Below, in pieces: positions 1 through 7,478 of a stretch of 57,156 bases of DNA. This stretch comes from Ga0077536 sp943370145. GTDB lineage: Bacteria > Pseudomonadota > Gammaproteobacteria > Ga0077536. Every line of letters starts with the position of its first letter. Position 1 is the stretch's first letter. The DNA lies in the NCBI GenBank assembly GCA_943370145.1, contig CALRPY020000028.1, positions 1 through 57,156 of the forward strand. Reading direction: 5' to 3'. A program made the translations under genes and the position numbers. The notes under the pieces are model-generated. The model did no database searches, was not told the DNA's origin, and saw nothing but the letters and a program-made list of their open reading frames with translations.

Positions 1-136
1 AGTGGTAATACGGTGTATCGCTCGTGCTTACGAGCAGTGAACGGGGACGCGTCATCCTTGGAACCTCCGGCAAATGACCGGCTTCCTTGCCGGCCTATCC
101 ACGCTAACGGGGCGGAGCGTTGATGTGCAATACGAC

Positions 137-345
137 AGGTGTCCCGTAACTCCCGATGGGTGTCCCGGCGCGGGATACGACGGGTGTCCCGTAACTCCCG
201 CGTAACTCCCGCGGCGTGTGTGATGGGTGTCCCGGCGCGTGCGGCGTGTGTGATGGGTGTCCCGGCGCGTGTCCTCGGCGCGTGGGTGTCCCGGCACGTG
301 TGATGGGTGTCCCGGCGCGTGCTCTTCCCGGCGCGTGCTCTTAGC
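137..345. repeat. GC-rich direct-repeat cluster around a GGGTGTCCCGG core
   Basis: A 30-base unit occurs twice in perfect tandem at 211-240 and 241-270. Its last 20 bases recur at 301-320. Shorter variants built on GGTGTCCC followed by GGCGCG or GTAACTCCC lie at 137-154, 163-179, 182-199 and 285-299, and two more GGCGCGTGCTCTT copies lie at 316-342. There are no unique spacers of constant length, so this is not a CRISPR array. A small hairpin (GCTCGT / ACGAGC) lies at 20-35. No gene is visible in 1-356. Confidence 0.75.
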
Positions 346-356
346 CTGCCACCAAG

Positions 357-1064
357 CTACTGTCTCGCGCGCGCCGCGTAATAGTCAGCCAGCTCACGCA
401 GTGCGCGCGGACAATCGCCGTTGAATACCGGCCCGTGCATCAGGCCCAGTGACCGCGGCGCGAGATCGGCCAGTCGCTGAATCGTCGGCGCGGTCTGTGG
501 CGTCAGCGCGGTCGCACCGAAGATTTCCTCGGCGGCGATCGCCGGCCCCAGGGGGTCGGCTGTCGACAGCGCCGCGCAGTCGCCGATGCGGGTGAACAGG
601 TCACCACAGAGTAGCAGTCCCGTGGATTCCTCAAGCATGAGGCCCGCGTCCCAGCAGTGCGGCACGTGCGGCGTCGCGAGGTAACGGACACGCTTGCCAC
701 CGAGATCCAGCGCTGCGCCGTCCTCGAGCGCACGCGGCGGCCGAATCGCGCTGTCGTTGACCGACAGCATGCAGCCAATTGCGCCGACTGCGATCCGGGC
801 CCCAGGGCAAGCGCCAAGCCACTCGTTCATTGCACCGGATTCATCCGCTTCCCAGTGCCCGAACGAAATCCAGCACAGCCGCGACAACGGCATCACGCTG
901 GCCACGGCCGCGGAGACCGCCGGGAACAAGGTCCGCATGCCGCAATGGAACAGCAATGGTTCATCCGCGTCGACGAGATATTGATTGAACGCAAGATTCG
1001 CCTGGGGAACGTAGGTCGAAACCCGGTAAATGTCTGACGCCACTTCATCAATGGTCGTGTCCAC
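357..1064 (-). CDS. MBL-fold metallohydrolase, diiron (ODP/flavodiiron-like) type
   Basis: A 235-residue stand-alone metallo-beta-lactamase-fold protein. The ligand motif is H70-x-E72-x-D74, the H-x-E-x-D pattern of flavodiiron/ODP proteins rather than the classical H-x-H-x-D-H. It is followed by candidate ligands H133 or H136, D155 (in CGDLF) and H210 (in LMHGP). No flavodoxin or rubredoxin domain is attached. I chose the GTG at 1064 because a GGGAGG Shine-Dalgarno precedes it; the open frame runs upstream to 1130 without a better site. Family members bind a diiron centre and act on O2/NO or related redox substrates, but the substrate here is unknown. The gene is alone, divergent from the tRNA region. 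Confidence 0.8.
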   Translation of the reverse strand: MDTTIDEVASDIYRVSTYVPQANLAFNQYLVDADEPLLFHCGMRTLFPAVSAAVASVMPLSRLCWISFGHWEADESGAMNEWLGACPGARIAVGAIGCMLSVNDSAIRPPRALEDGAALDLGGKRVRYLATPHVPHCWDAGLMLEESTGLLLCGDLFTRIGDCAALSTADPLGPAIAAEEIFGATALTPQTAPTIQRLADLAPRSLGLMHGPVFNGDCPRALRELADYYAARARQ

Positions 1065-1292
1065 GGCGGTCCTCCCGAGGTCGTGAGAGCGGATTGAAAT
1101 GCGCCAAGACAGTCTAGGTCTGGAAAACACCCAACCTTGGTCCAGCGCGCCGTGCTTCTGTAGGCCAATGGCGCGATCTGGCGCACCGGCTCAGCGCGTG
1201 CGCCCGCCTGGGTTCGATATTCGCACGGGGCCGACAAATCAATCCGGCAGGTCGAGGCATGCCCAGCACGTCTCGTCTACTGCTATTCCGGT

Positions 1293-1321
1293 TTGCCAAG
1301 CCTGCGACAGCGGGCACAATA
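1293..1321 (+). promoter_or_regulatory. sigma70-type promoter of the first (broken) tRNA-Arg copy
   Basis: TTGCCA at 1293-1298, a 17-base spacer and ACAATA at 1316-1321, about 15 bases before the tRNA 5' end. The same two boxes with the same spacing precede the intact copy, so the duplicated unit included its promoter. Confidence 0.6.
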
Positions 1322-1335
1322 TCCAAGCCCTTCAC

Positions 1336-1483
1336 GCGCCCATAGCTCAGCTGGATAGAGTACCTGGCTTCGAACCAGGTGGTCGGCGGTTCGACGGACT
1401 CGCGCAGCGAGTCCGGACGCACGCAGTGCGCCCCGCAGGGGAGAGCAAACGCGGCGGCGTTTGCGAATCAATCCTTCTGGGCG
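1336..1483 (+). pseudogene. tRNA-Arg(TCG) copy interrupted in the T loop
   Basis: The acceptor 5' strand, D arm, anticodon arm (anticodon TCG) and variable region are identical to the intact copy at 1565. After the first five T-loop bases (TTCGA, ending at 1394) about 70 bases of hairpin-forming DNA intervene. The 3' half then resumes with CGAATC at 1464, carrying an extra tandem AATC, and ends in TGGGCG at 1483 without CCA. The T stem also has one changed base (GGCGG instead of GGAGG), which breaks a pair. I read it as a dead copy. An excised-insert (intron-like) tRNA is a less likely alternative, because the 3' part has extra bases and lacks the last acceptor pair. Confidence 0.75.
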
Positions 1484-1502
1484 AGGCGGCCACAGGCCGC
1501 CT
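1395..1502. repeat. array of five short perfect hairpins inside and after the broken tRNA
   Basis: Consecutive perfect stems: a 9-bp stem at 1395-1415 with loop GCA; a 5-bp stem at 1418-1430 with loop GCA; a 4-bp stem at 1431-1441 with loop GCA; an 8-bp stem at 1445-1464 with loop GGCG; and an 8-bp stem at 1484-1502 with loop ACA. The first four lie within the T loop of the damaged tRNA-Arg and the fifth just beyond it. The repeated GCA triloop suggests related palindromic units rather than chance. No oligo-T run follows, so these are not classical terminators. Confidence 0.75.
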
Positions 1503-1521
1503 TGTAGCCGGCAATACCGCT

Positions 1522-1550
1522 TTGCCATGACTGTCGCCGCAGGCACAATA
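1522..1550 (+). promoter_or_regulatory. sigma70-type promoter of the intact tRNA-Arg
   Basis: TTGCCA at 1522-1527, a 17-base spacer and ACAATA at 1545-1550, 14 bases before the tRNA. It matches the promoter of the upstream copy in both boxes and in spacing. Confidence 0.65.
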
Positions 1551-1564
1551 GTTTCGTACCGCAC

Positions 1565-1641
1565 GCGCCCATAGCTCAGCTGGATAGAGTACCTGGCTTC
1601 GAACCAGGTGGTCGGAGGTTCGAATCCTTCTGGGCGCGCCA
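1565..1641 (+). tRNA. tRNA-Arg, anticodon TCG
   Basis: 77 nt with an encoded CCA end. The 7-bp acceptor pairs GCGCCCA with TGGGCGC, followed by discriminator G and CCA. The anticodon stem CCTGG/CCAGG encloses loop CTTCGAA, giving anticodon TCG, which reads CGA arginine codons. The T arm is GGAGG / TTCGAAT / CCTTC with one G-T pair. Its own promoter lies just upstream, and a damaged copy of the same gene sits 229 bases before it. The monooxygenase gene follows in the same direction. Confidence 0.97.
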
Positions 1642-1732
1642 CTCCATACACCACCATCCGGCGCACGGACCGCATCGGGGCCATCCGAACCGACGCGAAC
1701 CAGTGCCACCGGACGCAGACGAGGAGCCCGTC

Positions 1733-2851
1733 ATGGAAATCGGCGTCGCCCAACTCATGCCCATGTTCGCTTACGAGAATCTCTCGGAAGCGCAGATGTA
1801 CGCCGACGAGATCGCGCTCGGCGTAGCGGCGGACGAACTCGGCTACGACCACCTCTGGGTCGTCGAGCACCACTTCGAGGACTATTCGCTGTGCCCGGAC
1901 AACTTCGTCTACCTGGCGCACATGGCCGCACTGACGAAGCGCATCAAGCTCGCGACCGGCGCGGTCATCCTGCCGTGGAACCTGCAGCCGCTGCGGGTGG
2001 CGGAGAAGATGGCGCTGCTGGATCAACTGTCGAACGGTCGCGCGATCCTCGGCATGGGCCGCGGCCTCGCGCGGCGCGAGTTCGACCAGTTCGGAATCCC
2101 GATGAGCGAGTCGCGTGAACGCTACGACGAGGCTGCGCCGCTGATCCTCGAAGCGCTCGAGACCGGCTGGTTCCCGGAGCACCACGGGAAGTACTTCTCG
2201 CAACCCCGCGCCCCGCTGCGACCCGCCCCGCTGTCGAACGCATGGCGCGAGACGCGCTTCACGCAGGTCGCCATGAGTCCCGATTCGGCCGAAGAAGCCG
2301 CAAGGCTGGGCGCGCAGATGATGGCGTTCAACTACAAGCCACCGGCGCAGATGAAGCAGGAGTACGAGGACTACAAGGCCGCATTCCGTCGTTACCAGGG
2401 CCGCGAGCCGCGCCCCATGGTGCTGACCGAAATGATGATCTGCGACCGGGACGCGTCCCGCGCCCGTGAACACGCGGAGAAGTACATCGCCAACTACGGT
2501 ATCTCGGTGCTGGATCATTACGAGATGCTGGGCGAGCAGTTCAAGGCAAGCGGCGGCTACGACACCTATGCCGATGCGGCAGCGGCCATGCGCAGCGTCG
2601 GCAAGGAAGCAATCATCAAGGGCTACGTCGAGCAGCAGGTGTGGGGCACGCCCGATCAGATACTCCGCAAGTTCGAGGAGCGTTTCGACTTCATGGGTGA
2701 GTACGGCATCCTGTGCGTGTTCCGCTATGGCGGCGCGCCGCTGGACGTCGCGATGAACAGCATGACGCTGTTCGCGCAGGAGGTGATGCCGGTGCTCCGC
2801 CAATGGAGCACGGACAGGCAACAACGGCAGGCAGTCGCGAGCGCGGGCTGA
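1733..2851 (+). CDS. LLM-class flavin-dependent oxidoreductase (luciferase-like monooxygenase)
   Basis: 372 residues with the bacterial luciferase-like TIM-barrel pattern: an N-terminal strand with MPMFAYENL, the segment DHLWVVEHHF near the flavin site, then LATGAVILPW and the region after LSNGRAILGMGRGLARREF. The C-terminal half carries the VWGTPDQILRKF segment that family members use to shape the active-site mouth. These enzymes use FMNH2 and O2 (or F420) on aldehydes, ketones, sulfonates or hydrocarbons; the substrate cannot be read from sequence. The start at 1733 is set by GAGGAG six bases upstream; an in-frame ATG at 1703 has no ribosome-binding site. The gene is followed by a 345-base gap. 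Confidence 0.88.
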   Translation: MEIGVAQLMPMFAYENLSEAQMYADEIALGVAADELGYDHLWVVEHHFEDYSLCPDNFVYLAHMAALTKRIKLATGAVILPWNLQPLRVAEKMALLDQLSNGRAILGMGRGLARREFDQFGIPMSESRERYDEAAPLILEALETGWFPEHHGKYFSQPRAPLRPAPLSNAWRETRFTQVAMSPDSAEEAARLGAQMMAFNYKPPAQMKQEYEDYKAAFRRYQGREPRPMVLTEMMICDRDASRAREHAEKYIANYGISVLDHYEMLGEQFKASGGYDTYADAAAAMRSVGKEAIIKGYVEQQVWGTPDQILRKFEERFDFMGEYGILCVFRYGGAPLDVAMNSMTLFAQEVMPVLRQWSTDRQQRQAVASAG

Positions 2852-3196
2852 AGCGTCCAGGGACCAAGCGCTCCGAAGAACACAGTCACGCGCGCCCAGT
2901 GGCCGCACGACGAATTCGGGGCGCTTGATTTCAACTGCACGGCACCGATTCGAAACATTTGCTGTCCTTATCGGAATACAGGGCGTAGTATGCAGGTCAC
3001 TACATACCTGCGTGGCGATAAAAAGCGGCGCAGACGCTCGTAATAAAGTCCCCGTCGACTCTTCCCCTCTTCGGCCACTTCATTAGCGATCAAGAATTTG
3101 CCGTAACACGGCAAGTCGGTACGCGGCAGACTTGTGTCATTGACTCCGCGCGTCGAGACGACTGACAAAGCACAAAATTATCGTTGTGAGATTTGA
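2852..3196 (+). other. AT-richer leader of the RRM gene with two inverted repeats
   Basis: No gene is visible here and base composition is clearly less GC-rich than around it. An inverted repeat GCAGGT (8-base gap) ACCTGC lies at 2992-3011. A perfect 7-bp hairpin TTGCCGT / ACGGCAA with loop AAC lies at 3098-3114. A weak promoter candidate is TTGACT at 3140-3145 with TGACAA 17 bases later. The long leader before a small RNA-binding protein suggests post-transcriptional control, but this is inference. Confidence 0.4.
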
Positions 3197-3469
3197 ATGA
3201 ATATATATGTTGGCAATCTTGCCTATGGCGTCACCGACGCCGACCTGCGCGGCCTGTTCTCCGCTTCCGGTGAAGTTTCGACCGCGTCCGTGATCATGGA
3301 CAAGTTCTCCGGTGAGTCGAAGGGTTTCGCGTTCGTCGAAATGCCGAACAATGCACAGGGCCTCGCCGCCATCAAGGCGCTGAACGAGCACCCGCTGCAG
3401 GGGCGCAACATGCGTGTCAACGAAGCCAAGCCGCGCGAAGCACGGCCGGCGCGTCGCGATTCGTACTGA
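3197..3469 (+). CDS. small RNA-binding protein with a single RRM domain
   Basis: 90 residues, almost entirely one RNA recognition motif. RNP2 is IYVGNL at residues 3-8 and RNP1 is KGFAFVEM at 42-49, with the usual beta-alpha-beta spacing, followed by a short basic tail (EARPARRDSY). Bacterial one-RRM proteins of this size bind RNA and are often cold-inducible. The gene has a long AT-richer leader and its own strong terminator. It faces a minus-strand block holding two DEAD-box helicases, which fits a role in RNA remodelling, though co-function is only inferred. Confidence 0.93.
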   Translation: MNIYVGNLAYGVTDADLRGLFSASGEVSTASVIMDKFSGESKGFAFVEMPNNAQGLAAIKALNEHPLQGRNMRVNEAKPREARPARRDSY

Positions 3470-3496
3470 CGCCTGCGCTCCCCGGAGCGCCGAAAG

Positions 3497-3525
3497 GGCC
3501 GCCTGTTTCAGGCGGCCTTTTTTTT
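3497..3525 (+). terminator. rho-independent terminator of the RRM gene
   Basis: A 9-bp perfect stem (GGCCGCCTG / CAGGCGGCC) with loop TTT, followed directly by eight T residues, 27 bases after the stop codon. The opposite strand has no comparable T run, so it acts mainly in the plus direction. Confidence 0.95.
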
Positions 3526-3584
3526 GCCCGCTGGCCCTGGGCGGCACGCTCGCCTTGCATATCAGGCTGCGCCCCCTTCGGCGT

Positions 3585-3875
3585 TCAGACCCCCTCGACG
3601 ACCCGCAGGTCCCGCGTCACGCCGCCATCCAGCGCCTGCAGCGCGGCCTGGTAAGGTGCGCCGTCGTGGCAGGCCACGGCCGCTTCGATCGAGTCGAATT
3701 CGATGATCACCGTGCGCTGCAGGATGCCCGCCTCGTAGGCTTTTACCGCCATGCCGCGCGCCAGGAACCTGCCGCCGGCCTCGAGAATGGCCGGCCCCGC
3801 CAGCTTCGCATAGGCGGCGAGCTTTTCTTCATCATGGATCGCGTGATACGCGCTCACCCAATAGGCCTTGGCCAT
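3585..3875 (-). CDS. DUF1330 domain-containing protein
   Basis: 96 residues forming one DUF1330 domain (a dimeric ferredoxin-like alpha/beta-barrel fold). It begins MAKAYWVSAYHAIHD and contains the family's LAAYAKLAGPAI and VIIEFDSIEAAVACHD segments, ending with the PYQAALQAL helix. No enzymatic role is established for the family. The gene lies downstream of the RhlE-like helicase on the same strand with a 59-base gap and converges on the RRM gene. A purine-rich GGGAGGA lies a few bases before the ATG at 3875. Confidence 0.85.
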   Translation of the reverse strand: MAKAYWVSAYHAIHDEEKLAAYAKLAGPAILEAGGRFLARGMAVKAYEAGILQRTVIIEFDSIEAAVACHDGAPYQAALQALDGGVTRDLRVVEGV

Positions 3876-3934
3876 GCTGTCCTCCCGGAGGTTGTTGTTC
3901 GTGCCTGAACCTTACATGCACGAACACGCGGCCG

Positions 3935-5215
3935 TCACGGGCTGCGCGGCCGTTTCGGCCAGATGAAACCAGGGGCCCGCGCGTCCTGCCCGGCACCGGC
4001 CGCCGCTTCGCGCAGCTTGTCCTTCCTGCTCTTGCGCTTGCCCTTGATACCGCCGTTGCCCGGCGCAGGCGTGGCGGTTTCCGTCGGCTCGAATCCTTCG
4101 AGGGTCTCGCGCGGCAGGTCGAGCGCATGGCGCTTCTCGATCAGCCGGAAATGCGCCGCGCTGTCGGCGGTCACGAAACTCACGGCGACGCCGGCGGCGC
4201 CGGCGCGTCCGGTGCGCCCGATGCGATGGAGGTAGTCGTCCGTCGAGCGGGGTAGATCGTAGTTGACCACCGCGGGCAGGCCCGAGATGTCGATGCCGCG
4301 CGCGATGAGATCGGTTGCCAGCAGCACCCGCAGCCGCTCCGCCTTGAAGTCCTCCAGCGCCTGCGTCCGCGCGGCCTGGGCGAGTTCGCCGTGCAGCGCC
4401 GCCGCGGGGATGCCCTGGCGTCGCAACTTCTCGGCGACATGCTCGGTGGCATACCGGGTCGCCACGAAGACCAGCACGCGCGACCAGCCGTGCACGGTGA
4501 GGAGATGGCGCAGCAGCCGCGTGCGCTGCGCGCGATCGACCAGGATGGCCCGCTGCTCGATGCGCGGCGTGGTGACCTCGCTTGCAGGAACGTCGATGCG
4601 CACGGGTTCATGGAGCAGTGCTGCCGCGAGCGACTGCACCCCGGGCGGAAAGGTCGCAGAGAACAGCAGGTTCTGCCGCCGTGCCGGCAACAGCCCGAGG
4701 ATGCCCGCAAGCTCGTCGGCGAAGCCGAGATCGAGCAGGCGGTCCGCCTCGTCGAGCACGAGGGTCGTCACCGCGTTCAGCTTCACCGCGTTGTGATCGA
4801 CGAGATCGAGCAGGCGACCCGGGGTCGCGACGACGACATCCGCGCCGCCGCGCAAGGCCATCATCTGGGGATTGATCGACACCCCGCCGCAGGCCGTCAC
4901 GATCCTGAGCCGACGGCTCGCGAAGCGCGCGTACGCGACGAAGGCGGCGCCCACCTGGGCGGCGAGTTCGCGCGTCGGCACCAGCACCAGCACGCGCAGG
5001 GAGGCCGGCGCGTCCGCCGCCTCGCAGCGCTCGACCAGCGGCAACGCGAATGCCGCGGTCTTGCCCGAGCCGGTCTGCGCGCAGGCCCACACGTCCTGCC
5101 CGCGCAGCACGGCCGGAATGGCCGCCCGCTGCACCGGGGTCGGCGTCACGTAGCCGCGGGCCGTCGCCGCGTGCTGACCGGCCGGGCCCAGGCCCAGCGA
5201 CGCGAAATCCGCCAT
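3935..5215 (-). CDS. rhlE: DEAD-box RNA helicase, RhlE-like
   Basis: 426 residues with all helicase motifs in order: Q-motif region (GYVTPTPVQRAAIP), Walker A AQTGSGKT at 46-53, PTRELA at 80-85, TPGR at 131-134, DEAD at 155-158 and SAT at 186-188, then RGIDI and HRIGRTGR in the second RecA lobe. The C-terminal tail is short, basic and lysine-rich (KGKRKSRKDK), as in RhlE-type helicases. Expected role is ATP-dependent unwinding of short RNA duplexes in ribosome assembly or RNA decay. Its ATG shares one base with the dbpA stop codon (TGATG), so the two are translationally linked. Assignment to RhlE rather than another short DEAD-box subfamily is moderate. Confidence 0.88.
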   Translation of the reverse strand: MADFASLGLGPAGQHAATARGYVTPTPVQRAAIPAVLRGQDVWACAQTGSGKTAAFALPLVERCEAADAPASLRVLVLVPTRELAAQVGAAFVAYARFASRRLRIVTACGGVSINPQMMALRGGADVVVATPGRLLDLVDHNAVKLNAVTTLVLDEADRLLDLGFADELAGILGLLPARRQNLLFSATFPPGVQSLAAALLHEPVRIDVPASEVTTPRIEQRAILVDRAQRTRLLRHLLTVHGWSRVLVFVATRYATEHVAEKLRRQGIPAAALHGELAQAARTQALEDFKAERLRVLLATDLIARGIDISGLPAVVNYDLPRSTDDYLHRIGRTGRAGAAGVAVSFVTADSAAHFRLIEKRHALDLPRETLEGFEPTETATPAPGNGGIKGKRKSRKDKLREAAAGAGQDARAPGFIWPKRPRSP

Positions 5216-6582
5216 CAGTCCACCAGTTCGCGCACGCGGAAAGTGCGGCCCTTGATTTTCCCGGCGCGCAGTCCCGCCAGCGCCTGCGCCCGCGAACCCT
5301 GCCCGATGGCGACATAGGTGCGCGTCGGGAAGACATCAATCCTGCCGACCGCGTCGGCGGCCAGGCCTGCGCTGCCGGTCAGTGCGCCGAGCAGATCGCC
5401 CGGCCTGAGCTTGTCCTGGCGCCCGGCGTCGACCACCAGCGTGATGAAGGGCGCCGGTTGCGGGCGCCCAGACGGGGCGGGCACGGGCGCCCAGCGCACG
5501 GCCTCGGACTGGCTGTTGGCAATCGCCAGTGCACGCGGGACTTCGCTCGCCGCGCAGAGATTGAGCGCCAGTCCGCTGCGGCCGGCACGGCCGGTGCGGC
5601 CGATCCGGTGCAGGTGGCTGTCGGTGTCGGTGGCGAGTTCGTAGTTGACGACCATCGCGAGCTCCGCGATGTCGAGCCCGCGCGCTGCGACGTCGGACGC
5701 GACCAGCACCGTGGCACTGTGGTTGGTGAAGCGGACCAGCATCTCCTCCCGCTCGCGTTGCTCCAGTTCGCCGTGCACGGCCAGCACGGGAAAGCCGCGC
5801 GCCGCCAGCTCGGCCGCCACCGCGCGCACCTGCTGTCGCGTGTTGCAGAACACGACGGCCGAGGCCGGCCGGTGTTCGAGCAGCAGCGCGCACAGTGCCG
5901 CGGTCTTCCGCGTGGGCTCCACCTCGAAGAAGAACTGGGCAATCTGCGGCTGCGCCTGCGCATCGTCGATCGTGACCGCGAGCGGCCTGCGCTGCAGGCG
6001 GCGACTGATGCTGCGCACGCCCTCGGGAATCGTCGCCGAGAACAGCAGGGTCTGGCGGCTTCCCGGCAAGGCCCTGACGATCGTGTCGATGACCTCGAAG
6101 AAGCCCATGTCGAGCATGCGATCGGCCTCGTCGAGCACCAGCACCTTCACGGCCTTCAGGGGCAGCGCACCCTTTTCCATCAGCTCCTGCACCCGCCCCG
6201 GCGTGCCGACGACCACGTGCGGCTCATGCGCGAGCGACGCCAGCTGCGGGCGCAGCGGAATGCCGCCGCAGAGCGTCAGCACCTTCACGTTGGGGAGCGC
6301 GCGCGCCAGGCGACGGATTTCGCGGCTGACCTGGTCCGCCAGCTCCCGCGTCGGGCACAGCACGAGGCCCTGCAGCGTGGTCACCGTGGGATCGAGCGCC
6401 GCCAGCAGGCCTAGCGCAAAAGCGGCGGTCTTGCCACTGCCGGTATGCGCCTGCGCGACGACGTCCCCGCCGGCCAGGATGGTCGGCAGGCTCGCGGCCT
6501 GCACCGGCGTCATTTCGACGTATTCGACGTCGGCCAGGCCCTCGATCAGGGGGGCAGGCAGATTCAGTTCGGAAAACAGCAT
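5215..6582 (-). CDS. dbpA: ATP-dependent RNA helicase DbpA
   Basis: 455 residues from the ATG at 6582 (MLFSELNLP). The open frame continues upstream to 6681 with non-family sequence, so that extension is rejected. Walker A AHTGSGKT is at 45-52, PTRELA at 78-83, GTPGR at 126-130 and DEAD at 151-154. SAT, ASDVAARGLDI and HRIGRTGR follow. After the core comes about 75 residues typical of the DbpA RNA-binding domain (KLRPGDLLGAL, VGRIDVFPTRTYVAI, GKIKGRTFRVREL), which in E. coli docks on 23S rRNA hairpin 92. Expected role is 50S subunit maturation. First gene of a two-gene unit with the RhlE-like helicase. Confidence 0.94.
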   Translation of the reverse strand: MLFSELNLPAPLIEGLADVEYVEMTPVQAASLPTILAGGDVVAQAHTGSGKTAAFALGLLAALDPTVTTLQGLVLCPTRELADQVSREIRRLARALPNVKVLTLCGGIPLRPQLASLAHEPHVVVGTPGRVQELMEKGALPLKAVKVLVLDEADRMLDMGFFEVIDTIVRALPGSRQTLLFSATIPEGVRSISRRLQRRPLAVTIDDAQAQPQIAQFFFEVEPTRKTAALCALLLEHRPASAVVFCNTRQQVRAVAAELAARGFPVLAVHGELEQREREEMLVRFTNHSATVLVASDVAARGLDIAELAMVVNYELATDTDSHLHRIGRTGRAGRSGLALNLCAASEVPRALAIANSQSEAVRWAPVPAPSGRPQPAPFITLVVDAGRQDKLRPGDLLGALTGSAGLAADAVGRIDVFPTRTYVAIGQGSRAQALAGLRAGKIKGRTFRVRELVD

Positions 6583-6746
6583 CGTGTGGGGGGCGCCTCG
6601 CGCGCGGATTGGGGGGATTGAACGGGTGGGGAGCGGCAACGGGCGGAAGCGTGCGGGTGTCATCGGCCCGTGCGCGATCATCTCACGTCAGGCCGGCCGA
6701 GGGATCACGCGCCGGCCGGTGCGCCAGGTTCGGGCGGGCGGCAGGC

Positions 6747-7424
6747 TCAGTCCGGTGGCGTCGCGCCGCTGCTGCCGGTACCCGCTTCGAGGATGCCGTG
6801 CGCAATCGCCAACCGCACGAGTTCCGCGCTGCTGCGCACGCCCAGCTTGTCACGCAGCCGGCCAATCGCGTTCGACACCGACTTCGCGGTGATCGACAGC
6901 GCGTCGCCGATTTCACCGGTGCTCCGGCCCTGCACCGTCAGGCGGAAGATCTCGAATTCGCGCGGGGACAGGGCCTCCAGTGGATTCTTCTCGTTCATGA
7001 GGCCGGCATTGACAAGGGCAATCGCGACGTCGTGGCTGATGTGCCGGCCACCGCCCAGGGCGGTACGGATGGCCGTGACCAGTTCTTCCGGCGGGCTGGT
7101 CTTGGTGACGTAGCCGCAGGCGCCGGCGCGCAGCGCACGGGACGCGAACAGCGGATCATCGTGCATCGAGAACACCACCGTGCGGGCGGACGGATTGCGG
7201 GCGCCGATGCGGCGCAGGGTATCGAAGCCGCTGCTCTTCGCCATCGACAGGTCCAGCACGACCATGTCGGGATCATGTTCGAGGTAACTGCGGTAGGCTT
7301 CCTCGCCATCGGCTGCTTCCCAGATGCGACTGACGCCAGCCCGCTGCAGGAGATCGCGACAGGCCTTGCGAATCATCGCGTGGTCGTCGACCAGCAGCAC
7401 CGAAATATTGGGGAATTTGTCCAT
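6747..7424 (-). CDS. NarL/FixJ-family two-component response regulator
   Basis: 225 residues. The N-terminal receiver domain (about 7-125) has the acidic pair D13/D14, the phospho-acceptor D58 in VVLDLSM, and the conserved threonine/lysine region ending in YVTKTSP. The C-terminal LuxR-type helix-turn-helix lies at about 150-200 (ALSPREFEIFRL ... SITAKSVSNAIGRLRDKL). It should bind DNA when phosphorylated. It is divergent from a histidine kinase of the matching HisKA_3 class with 54 bases between start codons, so the pair is almost certainly cognate and could share control sequences in that gap. Targets are unknown. Confidence 0.93.
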   Translation of the reverse strand: MDKFPNISVLLVDDHAMIRKACRDLLQRAGVSRIWEAADGEEAYRSYLEHDPDMVVLDLSMAKSSGFDTLRRIGARNPSARTVVFSMHDDPLFASRALRAGACGYVTKTSPPEELVTAIRTALGGGRHISHDVAIALVNAGLMNEKNPLEALSPREFEIFRLTVQGRSTGEIGDALSITAKSVSNAIGRLRDKLGVRSSAELVRLAIAHGILEAGTGSSGATPPD

Positions 7425-7478
7425 GAATGAAACAACCGGTCAACCAAGCCCACGCCGCGCGGCAGCGCCGCATCGGGC

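Noticed and set aside
52..297. Minus-strand frame of 81 codons over the repeat cluster
   Set aside because: Its Thr/His/Arg repeats come from the DNA repeats; no start site or domain.
137..345. Possible CRISPR array
   Set aside because: Repeats are contiguous or irregular, there are no unique spacers of constant length, and no cas genes.
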